Shown here: in pieces, positions 1 through 4,994 of the stretch
Position numbering within the stretch: position 1 is the stretch's first letter
Layout: the number at the start of each line of letters is the position of its first letter
Assembly (NCBI GenBank): GCA_002390745.1
Contig: DGQK01000054.1
Span: 1 to 9,400, forward strand
Reading direction: 5' to 3'
Source: Bacteroidetes bacterium UBA4416
GTDB lineage: Bacteria; Bacteroidota; Bacteroidia; B-17B0; Aurantibacillaceae
Length of the DNA: 9,400 nucleotides
Made by a program: the position numbers and the translations under genes
Notes under the pieces: generated by a model
The model's input: only the letters and a program-made list of their open reading frames with translations
What the model was told of the DNA's origin: nothing
The model's database searches: none

Positions 1-990
1 AGCAGACCGCCCCATCTCTACGCACATGGCCAGGATCAGGGCTACTGATATCATGTTGACGCTGTCGAGAAAAGCCGACATGATCCTGGATCGGCGAAGC
101 GCGGGAATAAGCGGGTTTAGCACCGCCACGAACAGGAAGGAAGGCAGAAAAATACCAACAGTAGCGAGTATAGCCCCCTGTAAGCCACCGATCTGCCAAC
201 CGATAAAGGTAGCGGAGGAGAAAACCGGGCCCGGCGTCAGTTGCCCGACGGCAATAGCGTCTATTAAAGCCTGCTTGCTGAGCAGGCCGGTTTTCACCAG
301 CTCCTCGTCAAGGAAAGCAAAGAGTACATAGCCGCTCCCATATAGAACAGAGCCTATTTTGAGGAACATCAAAAATACCTTTAGCTGAGAAGCTGTCAAA
401 TGAAAATCAGTGAACAAGCTGAGCGGCACCATGCTTTTCAAACGGGTATCCCGGTTTTTGATGAGGTGTAACAGCATTCCCAGCAGGCCACCTCCGAAAA
501 GGATCAGGATCTCGTTGATACCATACATGGCAAAGGCTGCAGCCAAAACACCGATAAATCCAAGCTCAAGGGTTTTAAGCGCCTTTTTCCCTAAGGCGAT
601 CATTAACGAAACGATGACCGCAATAATAGCCGGCTTAATGCCGTAAAGAAAAGGCTCAACTTCGGGGAGCTTCCCGTAGGCCTGGTAGGCCCATGCAAAA
701 ACGCTGGTTATTATTACAGCCGGTACAATGAAACAAAGGCCGGCAACTACCAGCCCCGCTTTTCCCGCCCTTTCATGCCCGCAGTGCATGGTCATCTCCG
801 TCGAATTGGGTCCGGGGATCAGATTGGTGGCTCCTACAAGATCCAGGAAGTGCTCCTGCGAGATCCATTTTCGTTTCCTCACCACTTCTTCTTCCATCAT
901 GGCAATATGCACGGCAGGGCCACCAAAACCGATAAAACCAAGTTTTAGAAACAATTTTGCTACCTCTGCCAGGTTTCCGTTCGCCTTCAC
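1..990 (-). CDS. chrA: Chromate transporter ChrA, 3' end outside window
   Basis: Inner-membrane transporter of the CHR (chromate ion transporter) family, which exports chromate by exchange or symport. The 330 visible codons are one uninterrupted frame, read directly from the sequence. Family members are about 380-400 residues, so roughly the last 60 are missing. Two homologous halves are visible. The N-terminal half has GFIGFGGPAVHIAMMEEE (residues 18-35) and GATNLIPGPNSTEM (53-66). The second half has GSVLYGSGYVLFAFLDEE (213-230) and DAIAVGQLTPGPVFSSATF (244-262). These GFGGP and PGP motifs are the CHR signatures. Start: GTG at 990 directly follows an in-frame TAA and CTG, so no longer start exists. 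No Shine-Dalgarno is seen. A weak -7-like TCTTTTTG (minus strand, 998-1005) lies 7 nt upstream. The family call is firm. Chromate as the true substrate is inferred from the family only, and no chrB-like regulator is in the window. Confidence 0.93.
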   Translation of the reverse strand, partial: MKANGNLAEVAKLFLKLGFIGFGGPAVHIAMMEEEVVRKRKWISQEHFLDLVGATNLIPGPNSTEMTMHCGHERAGKAGLVVAGLCFIVPAVIITSVFAWAYQAYGKLPEVEPFLYGIKPAIIAVIVSLMIALGKKALKTLELGFIGVLAAAFAMYGINEILILFGGGLLGMLLHLIKNRDTRLKSMVPLSLFTDFHLTASQLKVFLMFLKIGSVLYGSGYVLFAFLDEELVKTGLLSKQALIDAIAVGQLTPGPVFSSATFIGWQIGGLQGAILATVGIFLPSFLFVAVLNPLIPALRRSRIMSAFLDSVNMISVALILAMCVEMGRSA

Positions 991-1083
991 CAGTTATCAA
1001 AAAGATGATTGTAAAATTAAACATTAAAACCATGAAAGAGAGCCGTTTCGTTCGAACTATTCTCCGGTACTTTCAGTCTCTGC

Positions 1084-1133
1084 TCCGCTGGCTTTTAATC
1101 CTGCGGTGTTTGTTGTTAGTGCTTCCTCTGATG
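1084..1133. repeat. 50-bp direct repeat, copy 1
   Basis: This stretch matches 1520-1570 with one base inserted (four versus five T in the TTTTAATCC run) and one substitution (TTAGTGCT versus TTAGCGCT). Both copies begin TCCGCTGGC and end TTCCTCTGATG. Each can form a weak hairpin between CCGCTGG and CCTGCGG (one mismatch). Copy 1 is not inside a convincing gene and lies in the 285-bp gap between chrA and the small basic protein gene. Seen directly; its origin (duplication or member of a dispersed family) is unknown. Confidence 0.9.
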
Positions 1134-1263
1134 CGCCTCATTCTGGTCTTAGTAATCGGGAAAGAGTGGAACTTGCGATGACAGACGATATTCTGGCAAT
1201 GTCTGTTGAGCCGGAGTATGTACATATTGAGGGAACGCGGATGTTTTATGACACTGAAATAAG

Positions 1264-1271
1264 CATCTTTG
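1264..1271 (+). promoter_or_regulatory. Possible Bacteroidota -7 element
   Basis: CATCTTTG matches the TAnnTTTG consensus at five of its six fixed positions (C in place of the first T). It ends only 4 nt before the ATG of the small basic protein. A -33 TTG at normal spacing is not clear. If used, transcription would begin at or just inside the start codon, so the element may be fortuitous. Confidence 0.25.
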
Positions 1272-1275
1272 CATC

Positions 1276-1500
1276 ATGCCACGATCTCATAAATACAGGC
1301 CCTTTTTTGCGTTCTATTCAGGCAGCGAAAAGCAGGACAAGCGTCTGGCCAACCGCGATTTTCGCCGTAAGGCAAAACTACGCGTCAAAAGCGGCAGTGA
1401 CGAATTTTTGCTCATGCGCGAAGTATCGAATGTCTGGGCTTTTACCAAAGACGGCAAGCGTTATATAAAAGATGCCGGAAAAAAAGAGATGCGGAAGTGA
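1276..1500 (+). CDS. Small basic protein of unknown function (74 aa)
   Basis: I do not recognise a named family. The protein is short and very rich in Lys and Arg. Its N-terminus is MPRSHKYRPF, then SEKQDKRLANRDFRRKAKLR (residues 17-36), then EVSNVWAFTKDGKRYIKD (49-66) and a KKEMRK tail. It has no signal peptide or membrane segment. The even spread of basic residues and the clean W-F-x-K-D-G-K segment look protein-like, and I have an unverified impression of similar small proteins in other Bacteroidota. Charge suggests nucleic-acid or ribosome association, but this is inference only. It converges on the HNH gene, with 52 nt between the two stop codons. Overlapping frames on the same strand (for example 1106-1468) look less protein-like. 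Confidence 0.6.
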   Translation: MPRSHKYRPFFAFYSGSEKQDKRLANRDFRRKAKLRVKSGSDEFLLMREVSNVWAFTKDGKRYIKDAGKKEMRK

Positions 1501-1519
1501 AGGTTTATCACACTTCCAA

Positions 1520-1570
1520 TCCGCTGGCTTTTTAATCCTGCGGTGTTTGTTGTTAGCGCTTCCTCTGATG
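1520..1570. repeat. 51-bp direct repeat, copy 2
   Basis: This is the near-identical partner of 1084-1133, 436 bp downstream in the same orientation. Its right part (1553-1570) encodes, on the minus strand, the last five residues (HQRKR) and the stop codon of the HNH gene. The rest lies in the gap between the two convergent genes. In copy 1 the same bases would read HQRKH plus stop on the minus strand, but no HNH gene precedes it there. Confidence 0.9.
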
Positions 1571-1864
1571 TGTATCGTTCCTGTCGTAAAAATCCGGTTC
1601 CTTTTTCCGCACCCAGGCAATAAATGTTTCCATGTCGGGGTGGGCACGGATCAGTTCGGGGTCGTTGAATTCGCGCTCCAGTTCTTTTTCCGTCCAGATG
1701 GAGTGGATCTTGCGGTGGCAGATGCGGTGCAGGTATTCGCTGGCTTTACCGCCGCGGCTTTTGGGCACGAAGTGGTGCCGGTCGATGCTGTCGCCCTTCC
1801 ACAGCTCGCGTCCGCAGATGGGGCAGAGGCCTACAATGATGGGTTCTGGATTTTCGCGGGGCAT
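1553..1864 (-). CDS. Small HNH endonuclease-like protein (103 aa)
   Basis: Compact HNH-fold protein. Visible residues are a Cys pair CPIC (C14, C17), the catalytic-type segment DRHHFVPKSRGGK (28-40, with H30 and H31), and LHRICHRKIHSIW (45-57) with C49, H50 and H54. The layout Cys-x2-Cys, DRHH, H-x2-CH-x3-H is that of zinc-stabilised HNH nucleases of the ββα-metal type. A helical tail follows (ELEREFNDPELIRAHPD). Predicted to cut DNA in the cytoplasm, but the target is unknown and no methylase or restriction partner is nearby. The frame stays open upstream to a Met at 2062. I chose the Met at 1864 (MPRENPEP) because the upstream part is low-complexity and covers the palindromic intergenic repeats. 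A TAAATTTA -7-like box (1870-1877) sits 5 nt before this ATG. The last codons lie in direct repeat copy 2. Confidence 0.8.
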   Translation of the reverse strand: MPRENPEPIIVGLCPICGRELWKGDSIDRHHFVPKSRGGKASEYLHRICHRKIHSIWTEKELEREFNDPELIRAHPDMETFIAWVRKKEPDFYDRNDTHQRKR

Positions 1865-1904
1865 GATGATAAATTTACAGAATATGTTTGTCTTTTTTAT
1901 CTCC

Positions 1905-2073
1905 GATACTTTTGAAAACAAAAGTATCCAAAAGCTTTTGTCCCGATGCATCGCGAGTGGCAGGCAATTTCCGGCTGAAAAGGCCGGAACCGCCGACAAA
2001 AGCAACCTCCCGCAAACTTGCGGGACGCGTGCCTGCCCTTCGTTGCTTTTGCGGTCCCGCACGTTTGCGGGAC
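1905..2073. repeat. Cluster of palindromes and hairpins in intergenic DNA
   Basis: Six inverted repeats are packed into about 170 bp upstream of the HNH gene. GATACTTTTG/CAAAAGTATC (1905-1914 and 1919-1928) has an AAAA loop. CAAAAGCTTTTG (1929-1940) and CGATGCATCG (1944-1953) are perfect palindromes. TTCCGGC/GCCGGAA pairs 1969-1975 with 1983-1989. TCCCGCAA/TTGCGGGA pairs 2008-2015 with 2018-2025 and is enclosed by AAAAGCAAC/GTTGCTTTT (1998-2006 and 2042-2050). GTCCCGCA/TGCGGGAC pairs 2054-2061 with 2066-2073. The last two hairpins share a core of the form TCCCGCA, so they look like related units. This resembles interspersed intergenic repeats of Sphingobacteria (unverified impression). Nothing here is convincingly coding. 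Confidence 0.75.
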
Positions 2074-2206
2074 TTCACAAAATCAAACCCAAAACCCGAT
2101 GCGTATTCCATCAAATAACAAAGAGTTTCCTACTAAATTCTAAGTTAATCTCATTTGTCGTGGCGCGTTGCCCGGCAAAACGGGATGGTGATGCGGCGTG
2201 AATTTC

Positions 2207-2267
2207 AATTTTTATAGATTTGCCCGAAAAACCTTTAGTGTTTTTCGGTTAGCAAATCATAAAAATT
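2207..2267. repeat. Long near-perfect hairpin
   Basis: Arms pair as three blocks. AATTTTTAT (2207-2215) pairs with ATAAAAATT (2259-2267). GATTTGC (2217-2223) pairs with GCAAATC (2252-2258). CCGAAAAAC (2224-2232) pairs with GTTTTTCGG (2240-2248). This gives 25 base pairs, a one-base bulge (A2216), a three-base bulge (2249-2251) and a 7-nt loop. No T-run follows on either strand and no gene ends here, so a simple terminator is unlikely. It belongs to the gene-free stretch 1865-2531. Confidence 0.8.
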
Positions 2268-2292
2268 GGAAGAGCGCGCAGGAATCGTTTTG

Positions 2293-2333
2293 CCTTGATT
2301 TTTTTGCTTCTTTTTTCATCAAGGAAAAAAGAA
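2293..2333. repeat. Overlapping alternative hairpins
   Basis: CCTTGAT (2293-2299) is complementary to ATCAAGG (2318-2324), and TTCTTTTTT (2308-2316) is complementary to AAAAAAGAA (2325-2333). The two stems interleave, so they would compete or form a pseudoknot-like arrangement. The sequence is T/A rich and leads directly into the degenerate direct repeat that begins at 2326. Confidence 0.55.
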
Positions 2334-2526
2334 TAAGAGAAAATAAATTTCGGAATTATATATACTTCCTGCTATCGGTGCATTCGGCTACACTCAGTCA
2401 CCGCACATAGTTGATTCACTGCACACATTCGGGTTCAAGCAAAAAGAATAAGAGAAAAATAAATTTCGAAATTACAATGATTCTGCGCCTGCTTGTGACT
2501 TCGAGAGCCTCAGTCACCGCGCGTAG
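2326..2526. repeat. Degenerate tandem duplication, period about 116 bp
   Basis: Two copies are seen. The left end AAAAAGAATAAGAGAAAA..TAAATTTCG..AATTA occurs at 2326-2358 and 2441-2474. The right end CTCAGTCACCGC..TAG occurs at 2393-2410 and 2509-2526. The middles have diverged. The second copy finishes 5 bp before the stop codon of the 191-residue gene. No reading frame is conserved between copies, so this is non-coding repeat DNA as far as I can see. Confidence 0.6.
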
Positions 2527-2531
2527 CCTAA

Positions 2532-3107
2532 TCACTCCCTCACATACTCCAGCTCCCCGCAGTGGATCCGCATCCTCCGCAGGAGCTCTTTGTTCTTTTC
2601 GGCGATCTCCTCTTTCGTAGCGGTCTTCGGCTTCTTAAAGCTTTTCAGCTCCGCCTTTACGATCGCCGTATCGCGGAAGTAGTAGCGGTTGTTATCATCC
2701 GTTTCCATGGGCCATTCGCTCAGGTCGGTTACTCCATCCTTATCCGTATGTTTCAGGCGGTAGGCATCAAAGCGCTCATAATCCTCTTCAGTCGATAGTT
2801 TCCAGTACACCTGTGCCTCCTGCACCAGCAGCAGGCTGTCGTGGCGCAGGTAGTAGCTGTAGCTGAGGTAGCCGTTCTCCCCGCTGTAAACCGTGTAAAT
2901 CAGCACCAGCTTACTGCCCAGGTAATAGCCCGTCACCGAGCCGCCGGTTGCCGACATATGATCCAGGCTTTTGGCGCTGAGCGTTTTATTCTGCCGTTGC
3001 TCATCAATTTGCTGCGCATAGCCGTCGGCGGGGTTTTGTTTCGCTTTCTTCTGGCTATGGGCCAGGCACGCCATTACCAGGCAGGAAATAAGAAGTAAAG
3101 ATCTCAT
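2532..3107 (-). CDS. Exported protein of unknown function (191 aa)
   Basis: The N-terminus MRSLLLISCLVMACLAHS (1-18) is a signal peptide, most likely cleaved near Ser18-Gln19. VMAC at 11-14 could be a weak lipobox alternative. The mature part starts basic (KKAKQNP) and carries SATGGSVTGYYLGSKLVLIY (52-71), then a β-rich stretch GYLSYSYYLRHDSLLLVQE (79-97) and NNRYYFRDTAIVKAEL (139-154). This order (GG-x-TGYY, tyrosine-rich strands, later RYYF) recalls an exported Bacteroidota family that I cannot name. TDKDGVTDLSEWPMETDD (121-138) is an acidic, possibly cation-binding loop. The C-terminus is a charged helix (ATKEEIAEKNKELLRRMR) ending near C183. It is the last gene of a three-gene unit and starts 3 nt after the membrane protein's stop, so it is almost certainly co-transcribed with it. 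Confidence 0.8.
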   Translation of the reverse strand: MRSLLLISCLVMACLAHSQKKAKQNPADGYAQQIDEQRQNKTLSAKSLDHMSATGGSVTGYYLGSKLVLIYTVYSGENGYLSYSYYLRHDSLLLVQEAQVYWKLSTEEDYERFDAYRLKHTDKDGVTDLSEWPMETDDNNRYYFRDTAIVKAELKSFKKPKTATKEEIAEKNKELLRRMRIHCGELEYVRE

Positions 3108-3110
3108 GGC

Positions 3111-3917
3111 TTAAGGTGTTGTGGGTGGCTCCGCTGTCGTTCCCTGCTCCGGCGCATGGTCGCTCACAATGCGCGTATAGCTCACGTTGATGTTGAGCAC
3201 CTCCTTCATGGGGATGATAAAATATTGTCCCGGGATCTGCGAGGTGGTGCCCGTATCGGTGGAGTAGAAGAGAGCCTTGTCGGTAGGCGCCGGCGTGTTG
3301 GTTATTTGTTCTTTGCGGAGGTCGCGGCGTGTGGCGGCCTTAAGCACCAGGTATTCCAGGTCGTTGGTGCGCGGCTTGAAAAAATATTCCACCAGCAGGC
3401 CGGAGTAAATGGTGGTGGTTTCTTTGGTGTTTGAGAGCACGTCGATCATGATGAAATCGTATTCGATGGCTTCCGACTCCGCCGGCGAATAGCCTTCAAA
3501 GAGCGAATACCACTCCGTGTGATCGAGGCCCAGCAGGCGTTTCAGCCAATTGGTGCGCCGGTCGACGATACCCAGCACCGTACCCAGCACATAGCCGAAG
3601 CCCAGCGAAAATAACGCGTAGCACAGGAAGTGGATGAGCAGGCGATGGAATACCGCATTGTTGAGGGGCAGGTCCTTGTTGCCGATGATGAGGTTGTAGA
3701 GCACATCGTAGCGGATGGACCTGAAGTAGCCAACCACCAGCAGGAACAGCAGATTGAACAGGATGGGCACCACAATGAAAAACCAGAAGGAATCGCTCAG
3801 GCTTTGGCCCGCCATCAGGCCGCGCAGGTTTTCGTTGGCGCGCGTCACGCCTGGCTTAAAGGTAATAACGGAAGAGAGCAGCAAGATAATGATCAATGCC
3901 CCTAAAGCAATATTCAT
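3111..3917 (-). CDS. Membrane protein of unknown function (268 aa)
   Basis: Hydrophobic segments are at about residues 2-20 (ALGALIIILLLSSVITF), 43-64 (SFWFFIVVPILFNLLFLLVV) and 88-118 (a long stretch including LIHFLCYALFSLGFGYVLG). A positively charged DRRTNWLKRLL (119-129) then leads into a soluble part. The soluble part (about 150-250) is β-rich: EYDFIMIDV, TTIYSGLLVEYFF, LEYLVLKAATRRDLRKE and GQYFIIPMKEVLNINVSY. The plan of three TM segments plus a cytosolic 'x-Y-S-G-x-L ... IP...I-x-N-I' domain faintly recalls DUF6338-type proteins, but I am not confident. The tail is Pro/Thr rich. It lies between the 60-residue gene (30-nt gap) and the exported-protein gene (3-nt gap). The operon would place one product in the membrane and one outside it. 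Confidence 0.82.
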   Translation of the reverse strand: MNIALGALIIILLLSSVITFKPGVTRANENLRGLMAGQSLSDSFWFFIVVPILFNLLFLLVVGYFRSIRYDVLYNLIIGNKDLPLNNAVFHRLLIHFLCYALFSLGFGYVLGTVLGIVDRRTNWLKRLLGLDHTEWYSLFEGYSPAESEAIEYDFIMIDVLSNTKETTTIYSGLLVEYFFKPRTNDLEYLVLKAATRRDLRKEQITNTPAPTDKALFYSTDTGTTSQIPGQYFIIPMKEVLNINVSYTRIVSDHAPEQGTTAEPPTTP

Positions 3918-3947
3918 AGGTTAAGGGAATAAGAGATTAAACCAGAC

Positions 3948-4130
3948 TTATTTTGTGGTAGAACGGGAAATGAACACCTTGTACTTTGTATCGGCGTTGG
4001 GGGTTTCCACCGCAATACTCTGGCCCGACGCAAAGGCATCACCGTTGGCAACGATCGCATTGACCACAGCATTGAGCAGCGTGGTGTCTTTTAAGATGCG
4101 GTGGCCTTCTTTGCTGATCTTAGGTTTCAT
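3948..4130 (-). CDS. Small protein of unknown function (60 aa)
   Basis: The sequence starts MKPKISKEGHRILKDTTLLN, continues AVVNAIVANGDAFASGQSIA and ends in KYKVFISRSTTK. There is no signal peptide and no strong membrane segment. It is predicted as one helix followed by short strands. Support for a real gene: an exact TATATTTG -7 element 7 nt upstream, ATG start, and position as first gene of a tight same-strand cluster (30 nt before the membrane protein). Function is unknown. If the promoter is used as drawn, the mRNA has almost no leader. Confidence 0.65.
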   Translation of the reverse strand: MKPKISKEGHRILKDTTLLNAVVNAIVANGDAFASGQSIAVETPNADTKYKVFISRSTTK

Positions 4131-4137
4131 GATAGCA

Positions 4138-4145
4138 CAAATATA
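4138..4145 (-). promoter_or_regulatory. Bacteroidota -7 promoter element for the three-gene cluster
   Basis: On the minus strand this reads TATATTTG, an exact TAnnTTTG match, ending 7 nt before the ATG at 4130. A run of T then G lies just upstream, but no TTG is at the usual 17-23 nt distance. It would start transcription at or within a few bases of the start codon. Confidence 0.55.
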
Positions 4146-4240
4146 GCAAAAAAATCACAGCTTCCGGCTACGATCTGTAGCAAAACGGCAAAGAACAGCA
4201 TTCCAATGAAAACCGTGATAGGGATGATGGTGAGGGCATA

Positions 4241-4269
4241 CCCTTCCGCAAAAGAACGACGCGGAAGGG
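4241..4269. repeat. Hairpin in divergent intergenic region
   Basis: CCCTTCCGC (4241-4249) is perfectly complementary to GCGGAAGGG (4261-4269) around an 11-nt loop. It lies between two divergent genes, so it does not sit at a transcript end, and no T-run follows. Confidence 0.7.
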
Positions 4270-4287
4270 GCAGGCTATCACTCCAAT

Positions 4288-4314
4288 CTTTTTGCCGGGA
4301 GGCAAGGCAAAAAG
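4288..4314. repeat. Second hairpin in divergent intergenic region
   Basis: CTTTTTGCC (4288-4296) pairs with GGCAAAAAG (4306-4314) around a 9-nt loop that itself repeats GGCAA. Together with the hairpin at 4241-4269 it makes the gap 4131-4436 structured. The remainder of that gap up to 4436 contains only a short tandem (AACTCCGG twice, near 4388-4405) and no clear TAnnTTTG promoter for the DUF2141 gene. Confidence 0.65.
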
Positions 4315-4436
4315 GATTTACGTTCTATCCTTCACGCGGGTTTATCGCTTTGGCATGAGCGTCGTATTGCTATACGTAGCCTGCGTCAACTCCGGGAACT
4401 CCGGCTCACTGGCAGCAGCTTTGATTGGATCACCGT

Positions 4437-4859
4437 ATGAAAGCCCTGCTCATCACCATGCTCCTGTGCGCGCTGCAATTGGCTGCTGCCCAGGTGCTGG
4501 AAGTGCGGATTTCCGGCTTCCGCAAAAACGCAGGAAACGTACGCCTGCAATTTTTCGATACGCCAGGGCACTTCGATCAGAAAAAGCCGCTCTTCACCAA
4601 AACCGTTTCCAAAAGCGCTATTACGAACGGGGAGTTGGTGTTCACCTGTAGTGACCTCAGGCCCGGCATCTACGCCCTGGCCGTGCTCGACGATGAGAAT
4701 GCCAATGCCAAAATGGATTACGGCCTGCTGATGCCCAAAGAAGGCTTCGGCTTTTCCGACTACTACCACCCGGGAATGTCAAGCCCCGAATTTGAAAAGT
4801 TTAAGTTCATGCTCGGCAACGCTCCCAAAACAGTGAAGGTAAAGCTGAGGTATCTGTAA
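4437..4859 (+). CDS. DUF2141 family exported protein (140 aa)
   Basis: Signal peptide MKALLITMLLCALQLAAAQ, cleaved around A18-Q19. The mature domain is one β-sandwich-like DUF2141 unit: an opening strand EVRISGFRKNAGNVRLQFF (22-40), the family hallmark PGIYALAVLDDENANAKMDY (76-95), and MPKEGFGFSDYYHP (99-112), then FEKFKFMLG and a closing KTVKVKLRYL. The acidic DDEN segment followed by 'GFGFS' is diagnostic. Members are exported proteins widespread in Bacteroidota, with no established biochemical role. An upstream in-frame Met at 4425 exists, but the one at 4437 gives a standard signal peptide. The length fits a single-domain member. Transcribed alone, converging on satD. Confidence 0.88.
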   Translation: MKALLITMLLCALQLAAAQVLEVRISGFRKNAGNVRLQFFDTPGHFDQKKPLFTKTVSKSAITNGELVFTCSDLRPGIYALAVLDDENANAKMDYGLLMPKEGFGFSDYYHPGMSSPEFEKFKFMLGNAPKTVKVKLRYL

Positions 4860-4893
4860 AAGACAAACATAAAAAGAGTAGTGGTTTGCGTCA

Positions 4894-4950
4894 GCGATTG
4901 AAGCGGAAATCCTCCATCACGACGCGTCGTGATGGCGATTGCAGCGAAAA
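4894..4950. repeat. 22-bp perfect palindrome flanked by 16-bp direct repeats
   Basis: CCATCACGACG (4914-4924) is followed immediately by its reverse complement CGTCGTGATGG (4925-4935). On each side stands a near copy of the same 16-mer: GCGATTGAAGCGGAAA (4894-4909) and GCGATTGCAGCGAAAA (4935-4950), 14 of 16 identical. The element lies between two convergent stop codons (4859 and 4995), so it could act as a bidirectional terminator or barrier, though neither side has a long T-run. It looks like an interspersed intergenic repeat of this bacterial group, an impression not tested here. Confidence 0.85.
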
Positions 4951-4994
4951 GCGCGCCCGGACGCCCAAATTAAAATAATAACACTAATCACTAA

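Larger units (their letters stand above)
4127..4324 (-). other. Hydrophobic open frame without a start codon
   Basis: This frame encodes 65 residues on the minus strand between an in-frame TAG (4325-4327) and a TGA that overlaps the next gene's ATG as ATGA. The central part, YALTIIPITVFIGMLFFAVL (residues 29-48), is a textbook membrane segment after a basic/acidic lead (RQKDWSDSLPLPRRSFAEG). No ATG, GTG or TTG precedes the membrane segment, and the first Met is residue 42. It may be a remnant of a small membrane protein gene, a frame opened by chance over repeats, or a gene with a non-standard start. The end of the frame overlaps the promoter element at 4138-4145. Confidence 0.25.

Noticed and set aside
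1106..1468. Plus-strand 120-residue frame overlapping the small basic protein gene
   Set aside because: It begins inside direct repeat copy 1 and is less protein-like than the overlapping 74-residue frame. Only its middle (about 1178-1270) looked faintly plausible.
1865..2062. Upstream extension of the HNH gene to a Met at 2062
   Set aside because: The added 66 residues translate intergenic palindromes and are low in domain character. The Met at 1864 gives a compact HNH protein with the Cys pair near the N-terminus.
1632..2201. Plus-strand 189-residue reading frame opposite the HNH gene
   Set aside because: It is antisense to the HNH protein for its first third and then runs through the palindrome cluster. 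Composition is Ser/Arg/Lys-rich and without domain character.
2063..2531. Possible small genes or RNA genes in the gap
   Set aside because: Frames are short, rich in stops on both strands and overlap repeats. No tRNA-like cloverleaf or conserved RNA motif was recognised by eye.
3156..3905. Plus-strand frames (3156-3434, 3630-3905) opposite the membrane protein
   Set aside because: Antisense shadows of a GC-rich coding frame. The minus frame has clear membrane segments and operon spacing.
4386..4769. Minus-strand 127-residue frame opposite the DUF2141 gene
   Set aside because: The DUF2141 hallmark residues are on the plus strand, and this frame has no recognisable features.
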